Below are positions 27,519 to 37,900 of a stretch of 64,000 nt of DNA, one piece after another; position 1 is the first letter of the stretch, and each line of letters opens with the position of its first letter. Source of the stretch: Vibrio salinus (GTDB lineage Bacteria > Pseudomonadota > Gammaproteobacteria > Enterobacterales > Vibrionaceae). Under the pieces are notes generated by a model. It made no database searches and was not told the origin of the DNA. It was given only the letters and a program-made list of their open reading frames with translations. A program made the position numbers and the translations under genes. The stretch is taken from the NCBI RefSeq assembly GCF_021272385.1, contig NZ_JAJSDZ010000009.1, positions 372,001-436,000 on the forward strand, in the 5' to 3' direction.

Positions 27519-28568
27519 ATGGACGAGAACAAACAAAAAGCATTGGCTGCGGCCCTGGGACAGATAGAAAAGCAATTTGGTAAGGGCTCTATCATGCGCC
27601 TTGGCGATAACCGTGCAATGGATGTAGAAACCATTTCTACAGGTTCTTTGTCTTTGGATATTGCACTGGGTGCCGGTGGTTTGCCTATGGGGCGTATTGT
27701 TGAAGTTTACGGCCCGGAATCGTCAGGTAAAACAACGTTAACGCTTGAATTGATTGCGGCAGCTCAGAGAGAAGGGAAAACTTGTGCCTTTATTGATGCA
27801 GAGCACGCTCTTGATCCTGTTTATGCAAAAAAACTGGGCGTTAATATTGAAGAACTTTTAGTCTCTCAGCCGGATACTGGTGAACAGGCACTGGAGATTT
27901 GTGATGCGCTGGCTCGCTCCGGAGCCGTTGATGTTATGGTTGTTGACTCTGTAGCTGCGTTGACTCCAAAAGCAGAAATTGAAGGTGAAATGGGAGACAG
28001 CCACATGGGGCTTCAGGCCCGTATGTTATCTCAGGCTATGAGGAAATTGACCGGTAATTTGAAAGCATCAAATTGTATGTGCATCTTTATCAACCAGATC
28101 CGCATGAAAATTGGTGTTATGTTTGGCAACCCGGAAACAACAACCGGGGGAAATGCACTTAAGTTTTATGCCTCTGTCCGTCTTGATATCCGTCGCACAG
28201 GTGCGATCAAAGAAGGCGATGAAGTTGTTGGTAATGAAACCCGTATTAAGGTAGTTAAAAACAAAATTGCAGCTCCGTTTAAAGAAGCACATACCCAGAT
28301 TATGTATGGCCAGGGATTTAACCGTGAAGGCGAGCTGGTTGATCTTGGTGTGAAGCATAAGCTGGTTGAAAAAGCAGGTGCCTGGTACAGCTATAATGGC
28401 GATAAAATCGGTCAGGGTAAGGCAAATGCATGTAAGTACCTGAAGGAACATACCGAAGTAGCTAAAACCATTGATACGAAGTTGCGTGAAATGCTACTGG
28501 CACCGGCTGACATTCAGGCGGAAGAACCGGAGTTTGGTGCGGTACCGGAACAGAGTGAAGAGCTTTAA
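27519..28568 (+). CDS. recA: Recombinase RecA
   Basis: This 349-residue strand-exchange ATPase and SOS coprotease has Walker [10 protein letters not shown] (about 67-75), Walker [11 protein letters not shown], loop L1 [20 protein letters not shown], loop L2 region [31 protein letters not shown], and an acidic C-terminus ([15 protein letters not shown]) that autoinhibits. It has its own SOS promoter and terminator, with recX after it. Confidence 0.99.
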   Translation: MDENKQKALAAALGQIEKQFGKGSIMRLGDNRAMDVETISTGSLSLDIALGAGGLPMGRIVEVYGPESSGKTTLTLELIAAAQREGKTCAFIDAEHALDPVYAKKLGVNIEELLVSQPDTGEQALEICDALARSGAVDVMVVDSVAALTPKAEIEGEMGDSHMGLQARMLSQAMRKLTGNLKASNCMCIFINQIRMKIGVMFGNPETTTGGNALKFYASVRLDIRRTGAIKEGDEVVGNETRIKVVKNKIAAPFKEAHTQIMYGQGFNREGELVDLGVKHKLVEKAGAWYSYNGDKIGQGKANACKYLKEHTEVAKTIDTKLREMLLAPADIQAEEPEFGAVPEQSEEL

Positions 28569-28590
28569 TTTTTGACTTAGCACTTTTAAG

Positions 28591-28616
28591 AGCCCTGTTC
28601 AGTCAGGGCTTTTTTG
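28591..28616 (+). terminator. recA terminator
   Basis: AGCCCTG pairs with CAGGGCT around TTCAGT, followed by TTTTTG. It lies between recA and recX, so most transcripts would end here and RecX would be made from read-through, as in E. coli. Confidence 0.9.
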
Positions 28617-28656
28617 TACTATATATTTATGCATCAGTGAGTCAGGTTAGGCGAGT

Positions 28657-29118
28657 ATGTATTTCAACCATCAGAAATTAAGTTGTAAAGAGACGGCATT
28701 GCAGCTTCTAAGCCGGCGGGATTATGGCGAGCAGGAACTTCACAGGAAATTGGCTGGTAAAGGATTTTCTGAAAATGAAATAGGTGAGGTTCTCGCTTAC
28801 TGTCATGATCTTGGGTATATCGATGATATAAAATTTGCACAAAGTCAGATTCGTCAGCATATCTCTAAAGGGCAGGGCGAAATCCGCATTCGTCAGGAAC
28901 TGAAACAAAAATCGGTGTCTGAAACGGATATTGATATGGCTTTTCAGGATTTTGATACCGACTGGTATGAACTGGCACGAATTTCGGCAATGAAAAAGTA
29001 TCGGGTACTGGAAACAGTTGAGCCAAAAGAGTACGCCAGACGCGTGCGTTTTTTACAATACCGGGGATTTGATTTTGAGCAAATCCAATATGCATTAACC
29101 CCGGATTCAGACGAATAA
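28657..29118 (+). CDS. recX: Regulatory protein RecX
   Basis: This 153-residue all-helical protein is made of three-helix repeats ([26 protein letters not shown], then [34 protein letters not shown], then [20 protein letters not shown]). RecX caps RecA filaments and limits strand exchange. ATG 28657 is 88 bases past the recA stop and beyond the recA terminator. Confidence 0.95.
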   Translation: MYFNHQKLSCKETALQLLSRRDYGEQELHRKLAGKGFSENEIGEVLAYCHDLGYIDDIKFAQSQIRQHISKGQGEIRIRQELKQKSVSETDIDMAFQDFDTDWYELARISAMKKYRVLETVEPKEYARRVRFLQYRGFDFEQIQYALTPDSDE

Positions 29119-29251
29119 CGATTACTCAAAGTTAGTTTTCACATTATATTCACTTCTTAATTACGTCTTTTCTGTAAGAAAACTAGGCGAACCGTTATCC
29201 TTGCTTTACAATATGGCAAAAATTTTACTTGAGTATTCTAGGAAGAGCTGC

Positions 29252-31834
29252 ATGTATATGAGCACTGATGAGGTTCGTCGCGCGTTCCTCTCGTTCTTTG
29301 AATCAAAAGGACATCAAATTGTAGATAGTTCGTCGTTAGTACCTCATAACGATCCGACACTACTATTTACAAATGCGGGAATGAACCAATTTAAAGATTG
29401 TTTCCTAGGCATCGAAAAACGTCCATACACACGTGCTACAACAGCACAGCGTTGTGTGAGAGCGGGTGGTAAACATAACGATTTAGAAAACGTAGGCTTT
29501 ACAGCTCGTCACCATACTTTTTTTGAAATGCTGGGAAACTTTAGTTTTGGCGATTATTTCAAAGAAGACGCCATTAAATTTGCCTGGGAATTTCTGACTG
29601 AAGTGTTAAAACTGCCTCAGGAACGTCTGCTTGTAACGATTTACAAGACAGACGATGAGGCATTTGACATCTGGCACAAGCAGGTGGGATTACCAGAAGA
29701 CCGTATTATTCGCATTGGTGATAAAGACGGTGGTAAACCATACGAGTCCGACAACTTCTGGCAAATGGGCGATACCGGTCCTTGTGGTCCGTGTTCTGAG
29801 ATCTTTTATGATCATGGCGAACATATCTGGGGCGGTCCTCCAGGATCGCCAGAAGAAGACGGTGATCGTTTTATCGAAATCTGGAATAACGTATTTATGC
29901 AGTTTAACCGTCATGCTGACGGTCGTATGGATCCATTACCAAAACCATCGGTGGATACCGGTATGGGGATTGAACGAATTTCTGCCATTATGCAGAAGGT
30001 TCATTCAAACTACGAAATCGATGTATTCCAGTTCCTGATAAAAGAAGCGGCAAAAGTGACTGGCAGTCAGGATTTGTCTGATCAGTCTCTTCGGGTAATT
30101 GCGGATCACATTCGTTCTTGTGCATATTTGATCATTGATGGTGTAATGCCTTCTAACGAAGGACGCGGTTATGTTTTACGCCGTATTATCCGTCGTGCAA
30201 TCCGCCACGGAAATAAACTGGGCGCGAAAGACACATTCTTCTATAAATTGGTTGGTCCGCTGGCCGAGGTAATGGCAAGTGCTGGTAAAGAGCTTGAGCA
30301 GCAGCAGGCTGTTGTTGAAAAAGTGTTGCGCATTGAAGAAGAGAATTTTGGTCGTACGCTTGAACGTGGTATGGCTATTCTGAATGAAGCTCTGGATAAT
30401 GTTTCGGGGAAAGTTCTGGATGGTGAAACAGTCTTTAAGCTTTACGATACTTACGGTTTTCCTGCGGATTTAACCAATGATGTTGCCCGCGAACGTGGTT
30501 TCAGTATTGACGAGGAAGGGTTTGAAGCCGCAATGGAAGCACAGCGTCAGCGAGCGCGTGAAGCTGGCCATTTCGGAACAGATTACAATGCTCAAATCAA
30601 GATAGAGGCAAGCTCTGAGTTCTGTGGTTATTCTTCCATAGAAGGGCAGAGTTTTGTTTCAGCCATGTTCGTTGATGGTCAGGAAGTTGAATCGCTATCT
30701 GCCGGTGAACATGCCATTGTGGTTCTTGAAGAAACGCCATTCTATGCTGAATCTGGTGGTCAGTGTGGCGACACCGGACTGATCAGAACCGATTCGGGAT
30801 TATTTAAAGTTCTGGATACCCAGAAAGTGGGCAATGCCATCGCACATCACGGTGAATTGATCGAGGGCGTATTAGCGAAAGGTGATGCCGTGCAGGCCAG
30901 TGTGGATGCCGCCCGTCGGCAGGCCATCCGGCTGAATCACTCAGCAACGCATTTACTTCATGCGGCGTTACGTCAGGTTCTGGGTGAGCACGTTGCGCAA
31001 AAAGGCTCACTTGTTAAAGCAGATAGTTTGCGTTTCGACTTCTCGCATTTGGAAGCTATGACATCTGGAGAAATTAAAGATGTTGAGCGTATTGTGAATG
31101 CTCAGATTCGTAAGAACCATGCAGTTGAAACCAATATTATGGATCTTGATGAAGCCAAAGAGAAAGGCGCAATGGCTTTATTTGGTGAGAAGTACGATAG
31201 CAAAGTCCGGGTGCTTTCTATGGGGAACTTCTCAACAGAGCTTTGCGGCGGAACGCACGTAAACAGTACTGGTGATATCGGTCTGTTTAAGATCGTATCT
31301 GAAAGTGGTATTGCTGCCGGTATTCGTCGTATTGAGGCCGTGAGCGGTGATGCTGCTCTGGATGAGTTAGATACTCTTCAGATGGGCTACGAAACAAAAC
31401 TGGCAGATGCGGCTCAGAAAGCAAAACATCTGGAAAAAGAAATTCAACAGCTAAAAGCGAAACTGGCCTCTCAGGCAAGTGCAAACTTAACCCAGCAGGT
31501 GAAAGAAATTTCCGGTGTTAAAGTATTGGTTGCTAAGTTGGATGGTGCCGATAATAAAGCGCTGCGTAGTATGGTTGATGATTTAAAAAATCAACTGGGC
31601 AGTGGGATTATTATGTTGGGTAATATTTCCGGTGATAAAGTTGGTCTGATTGCCGGAGTGACAAAAGATCTGACTGGTAAAGTGAAAGCCGGTGAGCTGG
31701 TCAATATGGTTGCTCAGCAGGTTGGTGGTAAAGGTGGTGGCCGGCCAGATATGGCTCAGGCTGGCGGTACAGATATCGCATCTTTACCGGCGGCACTGGA
31801 AAGTGTTGACGCATGGATTGAAGCGAAGCTTTAA
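29252..31834 (+). CDS. alaS: Alanyl-tRNA synthetase
   Basis: This 860-residue class II synthetase has a catalytic domain with [35 protein letters not shown] and [15 protein letters not shown]. The editing domain has the zinc-binding [12 protein letters not shown] and [15 protein letters not shown]-Ala domain ends in [19 protein letters not shown] 29252 ([12 protein letters not shown]) has GGAAG 6 bases upstream; a longer frame from 29201 lacks homology and is rejected. It is followed by two terminator hairpins and then csrA. Aspartokinase, which I expect between alaS and csrA in Vibrio, is absent. Confidence 0.99.
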   Translation: MYMSTDEVRRAFLSFFESKGHQIVDSSSLVPHNDPTLLFTNAGMNQFKDCFLGIEKRPYTRATTAQRCVRAGGKHNDLENVGFTARHHTFFEMLGNFSFGDYFKEDAIKFAWEFLTEVLKLPQERLLVTIYKTDDEAFDIWHKQVGLPEDRIIRIGDKDGGKPYESDNFWQMGDTGPCGPCSEIFYDHGEHIWGGPPGSPEEDGDRFIEIWNNVFMQFNRHADGRMDPLPKPSVDTGMGIERISAIMQKVHSNYEIDVFQFLIKEAAKVTGSQDLSDQSLRVIADHIRSCAYLIIDGVMPSNEGRGYVLRRIIRRAIRHGNKLGAKDTFFYKLVGPLAEVMASAGKELEQQQAVVEKVLRIEEENFGRTLERGMAILNEALDNVSGKVLDGETVFKLYDTYGFPADLTNDVARERGFSIDEEGFEAAMEAQRQRAREAGHFGTDYNAQIKIEASSEFCGYSSIEGQSFVSAMFVDGQEVESLSAGEHAIVVLEETPFYAESGGQCGDTGLIRTDSGLFKVLDTQKVGNAIAHHGELIEGVLAKGDAVQASVDAARRQAIRLNHSATHLLHAALRQVLGEHVAQKGSLVKADSLRFDFSHLEAMTSGEIKDVERIVNAQIRKNHAVETNIMDLDEAKEKGAMALFGEKYDSKVRVLSMGNFSTELCGGTHVNSTGDIGLFKIVSESGIAAGIRRIEAVSGDAALDELDTLQMGYETKLADAAQKAKHLEKEIQQLKAKLASQASANLTQQVKEISGVKVLVAKLDGADNKALRSMVDDLKNQLGSGIIMLGNISGDKVGLIAGVTKDLTGKVKAGELVNMVAQQVGGKGGGRPDMAQAGGTDIASLPAALESVDAWIEAKL

Positions 31835-31854
31835 TTTCCTATGAATTTTAGTGG

Positions 31855-31884
31855 AAATACACCATCAAAGGTGTATTTTCTTTT
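31855..31884 (+). terminator. alaS terminator
   Basis: AAATACACC pairs with GGTGTATTT around ATCAAA, then TTCTTTTTC. It starts 20 bases after the alaS stop. Confidence 0.85.
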
Positions 31885-31897
31885 TCATTTTTTTATT

Positions 31898-31943
31898 AAC
31901 CAAGTAGTGAATACGATAAATATCACTGCTTGGTTTTGTTTTT
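31898..31943 (+). terminator. Second terminator-like hairpin after alaS
   Basis: AACCAAGTAGTGA pairs with TCACTGCTTGGTT (one G-U pair) and is followed by TTGTTTTT. It is 13 bp and strong, just after the alaS terminator, with nothing to terminate between the two. It could be a back-up terminator, or the remaining terminator of a lost gene. Confidence 0.7.
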
Positions 31944-32305
31944 GCGTTAGACTACGTTGAAATTTAAACAGTAGTGGGACTGTTGTTTAAAAATCTGACA
32001 AATGACGGTCTTAGTGTAGAGAATTTTGTTTTTTAACAGAATAATTTACTTAAGTTTGACTATGTTTGTATTTGGGATTGTTTTTCTTTCAGTCTGAGAC
32101 TAATTTTAGTTTTAGACGAGGGAAACGGGTGATAAATAACGTATGCTGTTTATTAAGTGGTCATATTACGAAGTTTTGTCGCTGAATGTGAGCCCAAACA
32201 AGCATTTATAGGTGAATAAATCATAAGAAAGTTTACCTGATTGTTGCTTTTGTTAGATAATAATGTGGAATAAGGCAAAAACAGAGATTACTCAAGGAGC
32301 CAAGA

Positions 32306-32503
32306 ATGCTAATTTTGACTCGCCGGGTTGGCGAAACACTAATGATTGGTGATGAAGTCACCGTAACTGTGTTAGGTGTGAAAGGAAATCAGGTTCGTAT
32401 CGGTGTGAATGCGCCAAAAGAAGTATCTGTTCACCGTGAAGAAATCTACATGCGGATTCAGGCTGAAAAAGGAACGGGTAACACGGGTTCCGGGAACTAT
32501 TAA
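32306..32503 (+). CDS. csrA: Carbon storage regulator CsrA
   Basis: This is a 65-residue RNA-binding homodimer that represses or activates translation at GGA motifs. The sequence [48 protein letters not shown] is near-invariant across gammaproteobacteria, including R44 at the RNA interface. Ribosome site AAGGAG lies 7-8 bases before ATG. Its position upstream of Ser/Arg tRNA genes is the same as in E. coli (csrA-serV-argV). Confidence 0.99.
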   Translation: MLILTRRVGETLMIGDEVTVTVLGVKGNQVRIGVNAPKEVSVHREEIYMRIQAEKGTGNTGSGNY

Positions 32504-32640
32504 TGAGGAAAATTGCTGGCAGTTAATGTTGGCTTTTTTTGCAGATGGCTCATTAATACAAATATTTGCGTTAAATGTGGTGACTTTGATTAAATACCCA
32601 ACGGTTGACGCGTTTTTTGTGAAATTTACCAAGAAAATGT

Positions 32641-32668
32641 TTGACATATTTTCGGTAAATCGTAATAT
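32641..32668 (+). promoter_or_regulatory. Promoter of the tRNA array
   Basis: TTGACA (32641-32646) and TAATAT (32663-32668) are separated by 16 bp and lie 15 bases before the first tRNA. The start would fall in a GC-rich stretch (TGCCTCCGC), a discriminator type typical of stringently controlled stable-RNA promoters. Confidence 0.75.
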
Positions 32669-32683
32669 GTGCCTCCGCAAGAC

Positions 32684-32776
32684 GGTGAGGTGGCCGAGAG
32701 GCTGAAGGCGCTCCCCTGCTAAGGGAGTATACGGTTTGTAGCCGTATCGAGGGTTCGAATCCCTCCCTCACCGCCA
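32684..32776 (+). tRNA. tRNA-Ser (GCU), copy 1
   Basis: It is a 93-base class II tRNA with a long variable arm (TACGGTTTGTAGCCGTA), acceptor GGTGAGG/CCTCACC, anticodon GCT and encoded CCA. It reads AGC/AGU and is the first gene of a seven-tRNA array. Confidence 0.97.
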
Positions 32777-32802
32777 TTGTTATTGCTTATATACAAAATA
32801 GC

Positions 32803-32879
32803 GCGCTCGTAGCTCAGCTGGATAGAGTACCTGGCTACGAACCAGGCGGTCGAAGGTTCGAATCCTTCCGAGCGCGCCA
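32803..32879 (+). tRNA. tRNA-Arg (ACG), type A, copy 1
   Basis: It is a 77-base cloverleaf with acceptor GCGCTCG/CGAGCGC, anticodon ACG (A34 becomes inosine by TadA) and encoded CCA. It reads CGU/CGC/CGA. Confidence 0.97.
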
Positions 32880-32885
32880 TATTCC

Positions 32886-32978
32886 GGTGAGGTGGCCGAG
32901 AGGCTGAAGGCGCTCCCCTGCTAAGGGAGTATACGGTTTGTAGCCGTATCGAGGGTTCGAATCCCTCCCTCACCGCCA
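32886..32978 (+). tRNA. tRNA-Ser (GCU), copy 2
   Basis: It is identical to copy 1 over all 93 bases. It begins 7 bases after the first Arg gene, showing a Ser-Arg unit duplication. Confidence 0.97.
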
Positions 32979-33002
32979 TTATTTTGTGTATATGCATACA
33001 GC

Positions 33003-33079
33003 GCGCTCGTAGCTCAGCTGGATAGAGTACCTGGCTACGAACCAGGCGGTCGAAGGTTCGAATCCTTCCGAGCGCGCCA
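33003..33079 (+). tRNA. tRNA-Arg (ACG), type A, copy 2
   Basis: It is identical to type A copy 1 and is the second half of the duplicated Ser-Arg unit. Confidence 0.97.
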
Positions 33080-33089
33080 TATTACCGAT

Positions 33090-33166
33090 GCGTCCTTAGC
33101 TCAGCTGGATAGAGTACCTGGCTACGAACCAGGCGGTCGGAGGTTCGAATCCTCCAGGACGCGCCA
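33090..33166 (+). tRNA. tRNA-Arg (ACG), type B, copy 1
   Basis: It has the same D-arm and anticodon arm as type A, but acceptor GCGTCCT/AGGACGC and a T-stem GGAGG/CCTCC. The changes on both sides of the stems compensate each other. Confidence 0.97.
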
Positions 33167-33227
33167 CTTTTTATCGGTAAAACAAGCAATACCGGATGTT
33201 TTTTCAGACATCAATCGTTTCAATAGC

Positions 33228-33304
33228 GCGCTCGTAGCTCAGCTGGATAGAGTACCTGGCTACGAACCAGGCGGTCGAAGGTTCGAATCCTTCCGAGCGC
33301 GCCA
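33228..33304 (+). tRNA. tRNA-Arg (ACG), type A, copy 3
   Basis: It is identical to the other type A copies and starts the second type A-type B pair after a 61-base spacer. Confidence 0.97.
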
Positions 33305-33314
33305 TATTACCGAT

Positions 33315-33391
33315 GCGTCCTTAGCTCAGCTGGATAGAGTACCTGGCTACGAACCAGGCGGTCGGAGGTTCGAATCCTCCAGGACGCGCCA
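33315..33391 (+). tRNA. tRNA-Arg (ACG), type B, copy 2
   Basis: It is identical to type B copy 1. The A-B spacer (TATTACCGAT) is also identical, so the pair was duplicated as a block of at least 164 bases. It is the last tRNA of the array; a T-run follows. Confidence 0.97.
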
Positions 33392-33633
33392 CTTCTTTTT
33401 TATCGCCATATCTCCTTCGAATATTTATTCCAACACTATCTTTTTTATACCTTATTTGTTGCTATTTCGTGTTACATGTATAAATTTTCATATGCCAACA
33501 TAATTATTTGATGATTTTTATCCGCCATAAGCTTATTTTAGAAAGCGAATCTTAACTTACTAATCTGAAATTTTCTTTTTTTACAATTCTGTTCGTCAAC
33601 GGTGTTGATCGTTTGAAAAAGGATATTGTGTAC

Positions 33634-33903
33634 ATGGATAACTCAGTTGGAAGTTTACTTTGGCAGGCTGCAAATATCATGGTTACGGGAATGGGAGTGG
33701 TTTTCATTTTTCTGACTATTATGGTCTTTCTTGTTACATTGATGTCGAAACTTGTGCCAAAGGAATCCTTACCGGACCCCGTTCCCCGTTCTCACACTGG
33801 TATGTCAACGTCAAAGGATGTTGAGCCTCAGGTCATTGCTGCCATCAGTGCAGCCATTCATCAACATAGAACAAAGCTAAAAAAGGTAAGTAAAAGGAGC
33901 TAA
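33634..33903 (+). CDS. oadG: Oxaloacetate decarboxylase gamma chain OadG
   Basis: This 89-residue small subunit has one N-terminal membrane helix (about 15-37, [22 protein letters not shown]) and a polar, proline-containing tail that binds zinc and anchors OadA to OadB. In this protein the tail is HRTKLKK-type basic at the end. ATG 33634 has AAAGGA 10 bases upstream. It is the first gene of oadGAB, 5 bases before oadA. Confidence 0.93.
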   Translation: MDNSVGSLLWQAANIMVTGMGVVFIFLTIMVFLVTLMSKLVPKESLPDPVPRSHTGMSTSKDVEPQVIAAISAAIHQHRTKLKKVSKRS

Positions 33904-33908
33904 CTAAC

Positions 33909-35702
33909 ATGGCAAAACCATTAGCTATTACGGATGTTGTTCTGAGAGATGCGCATCAATCTTTATTTGCCACCCGGATGCGTATTGACGATATGTTGCC
34001 AATTGCAGCTGAACTGGACAATGTTGGATACTGGTCATTGGAAACCTGGGGAGGGGCGACATTTGACTCCTGTATTCGTTTCTTAGGAGAGGACCCCTGG
34101 GAACGGTTACGATTATTAAAGAAAGCTATGCCGAAAACACCGATGCAAATGTTGCTGAGGGGGCAAAATTTACTGGGATACCGTCATTATGCGGACGATG
34201 TCGTCGAGAAATTTATTGAGCGGGCCCGGACAAATGGCATGGATGTTTTTCGCATTTTTGATGCGATGAATGATGTGAGAAATTTTCAGACTGCAGTGAA
34301 AGCCACCATTGCAGTTGAAGGGCATGCTCAGGGTACGATGTCGTATACGACCAGCCCAGTTCACAATGCTCAGACCTGGGTTGATTTGGCGAAAAAACTG
34401 GAAGATTTGGGGTGTCATTCTCTTTGTATCAAAGACATGTCCGGGTTGCTGAAACCTTATGAGGCTGAAGAGTTAATAGGCAGAATTAAAGCGTCTTGTG
34501 ATATCCCGCTTGCTTTGCATTGTCATGCGACCACTGGATTATCGATGGCAACGGCGGTAAAAGCCATTGAAGCGGGGGTGGATATGCTGGATACCGCCAT
34601 TTCATCAATGAGTCAGACTTACGGGCATTCTCCAACGGAATCCGTGGTTGCCATGCTCGAAGGTACTGAGAGGGATACCGGACTGTCTTTGGCTGCGCTG
34701 GAGTCGATAGCGTCTTATTTCCGGGATGTCCGGAAAAAATACGCTGGTTTTGAAGGGCAATTAAAAGGTGTCGATTCCCGAATCTTAATTGCTCAGGTTC
34801 CGGGTGGCATGTTGACGAATATGGAAAGCCAGCTTAGAGATCAGGGGGCAACGGAACGTATTGACGAAGTATTGGATGAAATTCCAAGGGTCCGGAAAGA
34901 TTTGGGTTATATCCCGCTTGTGACACCAACCTCTCAAATTGTTGGAACTCAGGCCGTAATTAATGTGCTGACCGGTGAACGTTATAAATCCATTACCAAA
35001 GAAACGGCCGGCATTCTGAAAGGAGAATATGGCAAAACCCCGGCAGAGCTGAATGTTGATTTACAGGCAAAAGTTCTGGATGGTGCTGAACCGATAACCT
35101 GCCGTCCGGCGGATTTATTGAAGCCTGAATTAACGGAATTGACTCAGGAGCTGTCAGATATAGCGAAAGAGCAGGCGATAACATTAAGTAAAGACAAAGT
35201 CGATGATGTTCTCGTGTATGCGTTATTCCCTCAGGTCGGCCTTAAGTTTCTTAAGAATCGCCACAATCCGGCAGCCTTCGAGCCGGTTCCCACATTAGAT
35301 GAATCGGTCACATCAGCGAAAAATCCGAAATTACCGGAAGAAACGGCACCTTCAGTTGAAGCCTACAGCGTTAAAGTGGATGGGAAAGTTTACGAAGTTG
35401 AAGTTGGACCTCAGGGACAATTAACTTCAGTTGTTCCTGCTTCTCAGCCTGAAAATACGGAGAATATTTCTGGTGCTCCTGCCGGAGATATCGAGGACAT
35501 TCCGGCACCTTTGGCCGGTACAATTTTTAACGTTAATGTTAATGTCGGAGATGCGGTGGCTGAAGGAGAAATTCTATTTGTTCTCGAAGCCATGAAGATG
35601 GAAACCGAAGTTCGTTCTCCCAGAGCCGGCCTGATAGAAGGTGTTTACGTGAAAGAAGGCGATTCTGTTACTGTGGGCACACCATTATTAGGTCTGGCTT
35701 AA
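33909..35702 (+). CDS. oadA: Oxaloacetate decarboxylase alpha chain OadA
   Basis: This 597-residue protein has an N-terminal carboxyltransferase TIM barrel ([13 protein letters not shown]; metal-binding and catalytic lysine loop [24 protein letters not shown]). A proline/alanine-rich linker leads to a C-terminal biotin domain with EAMKMETE, where K563 is the biotinylated lysine. It moves carboxyl from oxaloacetate to biotin; OadB then decarboxylates it and exports sodium. Confidence 0.98.
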   Translation: MAKPLAITDVVLRDAHQSLFATRMRIDDMLPIAAELDNVGYWSLETWGGATFDSCIRFLGEDPWERLRLLKKAMPKTPMQMLLRGQNLLGYRHYADDVVEKFIERARTNGMDVFRIFDAMNDVRNFQTAVKATIAVEGHAQGTMSYTTSPVHNAQTWVDLAKKLEDLGCHSLCIKDMSGLLKPYEAEELIGRIKASCDIPLALHCHATTGLSMATAVKAIEAGVDMLDTAISSMSQTYGHSPTESVVAMLEGTERDTGLSLAALESIASYFRDVRKKYAGFEGQLKGVDSRILIAQVPGGMLTNMESQLRDQGATERIDEVLDEIPRVRKDLGYIPLVTPTSQIVGTQAVINVLTGERYKSITKETAGILKGEYGKTPAELNVDLQAKVLDGAEPITCRPADLLKPELTELTQELSDIAKEQAITLSKDKVDDVLVYALFPQVGLKFLKNRHNPAAFEPVPTLDESVTSAKNPKLPEETAPSVEAYSVKVDGKVYEVEVGPQGQLTSVVPASQPENTENISGAPAGDIEDIPAPLAGTIFNVNVNVGDAVAEGEILFVLEAMKMETEVRSPRAGLIEGVYVKEGDSVTVGTPLLGLA

Positions 35703-35712
35703 GGAGTATTAC

Positions 35713-36843
35713 ATGGATGGATTACTGATACTTTGGTCAGAAACAGGATTGGCGAATTTTCAGTTCGGTCAGGTTTGTATGATAGTCGTCGGTGGATTAT
35801 TACTTTTTTTGGCGATTACGAAAGGTTTTGAACCACTGCTGTTACTTCCTATCGGTTTCGGTGCCATATTAGCAAATATTCCTAATGCCGGCTTTACAGA
35901 ACCGGGGGGATTACTTTACTACATTTATCATGTTGGTATTGAGTCCGGGGTCTTTCCTCTGCTTATCTTTATGGGAGTTGGTGCCATGACGGATTTTGGC
36001 GCCCTTATTGCTAACCCCAAAACCCTGTGGTTGGGCGGAGCGGCTCAGTTGGGGATTTTTGCCACTTTGTTTGGTGCTATTTTGCTGAATTATGTTCCGG
36101 GAATGGAATTTAGTCTGGCTGATGCGTCATCCATTGCAATTATTGGTGGTGCCGATGGTCCGACCGCGATTTTTTTAGCAAGTCGTTTGTCTCCGGATTT
36201 GTTGGGAGCCATTGCGGTAGCGGCTTATAGTTACATGGCATTGGTACCGATTATTCAGCCACCGATTATGAAAGCTCTGACGACGGTGGAAGAGCGTAAG
36301 ATTAAGATGGCACAGTTAAGGTATGTCAGTAAAAAGGAAAAGATCTTTTTCCCACTGTTGGTTCTGGCACTGACGATATTACTGCTGCCGTCAGCGACAC
36401 CGCTTGTCGGTATGTTCTGTCTTGGTAATCTGATGCGAGAAGCTGGAGTGGTAGAACGATTATCAAAGACAGCTCAGAATGAGCTGATTAACATAGTGAC
36501 CATTTTTCTTGGTCTCGGTGTTGGTTCGAAATTACAGGCCGATAAGTTTTTGAATCTGGAGACGCTGGGTATTCTGGCCCTCGGAGCATTGGCGTTCAGT
36601 ATTGGTACTGCCGGGGGTATTTTGATGGCTAAGCTGCTGAATAAGCTTTCTAAAGAAGATATTAATCCGTTAATAGGTGCAGCTGGTGTCTCGGCGGTTC
36701 CTATGGCGGCCCGTGTAGTGAATAAAGTCGGATTACAGGATAATCCTCAAAATTTTTTACTGATGCATGCTATGGGGCCGAATGTAGCCGGAGTATTAGG
36801 ATCCGCCGTCGGTGCTGGTATTTTACTTGCGTTAGTTGGATAA
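35713..36843 (+). CDS. oadB: Oxaloacetate decarboxylase beta chain OadB
   Basis: This 376-residue integral membrane carboxybiotin decarboxylase couples CO2 release to sodium export. It has about nine to eleven membrane segments. The conserved [20 protein letters not shown] loop carries the sodium-binding aspartate; [14 protein letters not shown] and [19 protein letters not shown] are further family blocks. It ends the operon and is followed by a hairpin at 36899-36923. Confidence 0.98.
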   Translation: MDGLLILWSETGLANFQFGQVCMIVVGGLLLFLAITKGFEPLLLLPIGFGAILANIPNAGFTEPGGLLYYIYHVGIESGVFPLLIFMGVGAMTDFGALIANPKTLWLGGAAQLGIFATLFGAILLNYVPGMEFSLADASSIAIIGGADGPTAIFLASRLSPDLLGAIAVAAYSYMALVPIIQPPIMKALTTVEERKIKMAQLRYVSKKEKIFFPLLVLALTILLLPSATPLVGMFCLGNLMREAGVVERLSKTAQNELINIVTIFLGLGVGSKLQADKFLNLETLGILALGALAFSIGTAGGILMAKLLNKLSKEDINPLIGAAGVSAVPMAARVVNKVGLQDNPQNFLLMHAMGPNVAGVLGSAVGAGILLALVG

Positions 36844-36898
36844 ATTCACATCATTTTCACGGAAAGGTTACCGAATTAGAGAAAAATGATATATATTC

Positions 36899-36923
36899 AA
36901 GGGGATGCTATTGCATCCCTTTT
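36899..36923 (+). terminator. oadB terminator
   Basis: AAGGGGATGC pairs with GCATCCCTT around TATT, followed by a T-run. It separates the sodium-pump operon from the oxidoreductase gene. Confidence 0.85.
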
Positions 36924-36949
36924 TAATTCACATCAAAAGGATTGTTGAC

Positions 36950-37900
36950 ATGGAAAATAAGCAAATTGCAATTACTCAGTTTGGTGACACTGATGTATTA
37001 GCCATTCAAACTGGCCAGATACCAGAGCCTAAAGAAGGAGAAGTTCTGGTTGAAGTGAATTTTGCCGGCGTGAATCCTATTGATGTGAAAACTCGTGCCG
37101 GACTTGGCTGGGCGGCAGAACAGAATAAAGACAACCTACCTTGGATTCCCGGCTATGATATTGCCGGTCGTATCGTGAAATGCGGTCCGGGTGCTGAGCG
37201 CTTTCAGGAATCCGATAATGTTGCCGGTTTTATTGGTTTTCCGGTTCAGGGTGGTGGTTATAGCCAGTATGTGTGTGTTCCTGAGTCTTTGTTAAGTTAT
37301 GTTCCGCCGGCGGTCACTCTGGAAGCAGCGGCGGCTATTCCGCTTGCCGGACAAACGGCTGCTCAGGCTCTGAATAAAGTGAAAGTTCAGGAAGGAGATA
37401 GTGTACTGATCCTTGCCGGTGCCGGTGGTGTCGGACATCTGGCCATTCAGTTTGCCGTTGCGGCAAAAGCCGAAGTTTACACAACCTGTAGTGAACGTAA
37501 TTTAGACTATATGGCAACACTTGGGGCTCATGCTATTAATTATGAGTTTGCGCCAGTATCAGAGCGTCTGGAAAACATTGATGTTCTGATTGATCTCGTT
37601 GGTGGCGATATTGCTTTGGATGCCCTGAAATGTCTGAATGATAATGCCAGAGTGGTTACCATTCCGACAATTTCGGCGGAGATGATCTGTGAGAAAGCCA
37701 AGCTGCTTGGTTTTGATGCAACAGGAATGCTGGTCGATCCGGATCCGGAACAAATGGATACTATGCTTTATATGATTAGTGTGGGATTACTCAAAGTGGA
37801 AATTCAGAAAATTTATCCCTACACTGAAGTGGCTGATGCACATAAACAAATGGAATCCGGTCATACCCGGGGTAAGATCCTTCTTAATATGAAATGTTAA
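36950..37900 (+). CDS. Zinc-free medium-chain oxidoreductase (quinone oxidoreductase-like)
   Basis: This 316-residue MDR-family enzyme has a GroES-like N-domain (VNFAGVNPIDVKTRAG) and a Rossmann NADPH site (GAGGVGHLAIQFAVAAKAEVYTT). The zinc-binding cysteines of alcohol dehydrogenases are absent, and the sequence is of the quinone/enone reductase type. ATG 36950 has AAAAGGA 8 bases upstream; the frame is open further up through the oadB terminator but that part is not homologous. Its last 7 bases overlap yqaA. The substrate is not known. Confidence 0.9.
   Translation: MENKQIAITQFGDTDVLAIQTGQIPEPKEGEVLVEVNFAGVNPIDVKTRAGLGWAAEQNKDNLPWIPGYDIAGRIVKCGPGAERFQESDNVAGFIGFPVQGGGYSQYVCVPESLLSYVPPAVTLEAAAAIPLAGQTAAQALNKVKVQEGDSVLILAGAGGVGHLAIQFAVAAKAEVYTTCSERNLDYMATLGAHAINYEFAPVSERLENIDVLIDLVGGDIALDALKCLNDNARVVTIPTISAEMICEKAKLLGFDATGMLVDPDPEQMDTMLYMISVGLLKVEIQKIYPYTEVADAHKQMESGHTRGKILLNMKC

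Larger units (their letters stand above)
31835..32305. other. alaS-csrA spacer, 471 bases, no gene seen
   Basis: It contains two terminator-like hairpins near its left end and A+T-rich DNA that should carry the csrA promoters; GATAATAAT at about 32254-32262 is a possible -10. I find no open frame of aspartokinase or of any other recognisable protein, and no clear small RNA boundary. In V. cholerae, as I recall, lysC lies here. Confidence 0.6.

Noticed and set aside
29201..29251. 17-residue N-terminal extension of alaS from 29201
   Set aside because: The extension has no ribosome site and does not fit the MYMSTDEVR family start.
32571..32997. Minus-strand open frames with repeated 'REGFEPSIRLQTVYSLSRGAPSAS' peptides
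   Set aside because: They are translations of the antisense strand of tRNA-Ser and tRNA-Arg genes, a well-known annotation artefact.
32684..33391. Regularly repeated blocks that could suggest a CRISPR array
   Set aside because: The repeats fold into complete cloverleaves with anticodons GCU and ACG; there is no short constant repeat with unique spacers.
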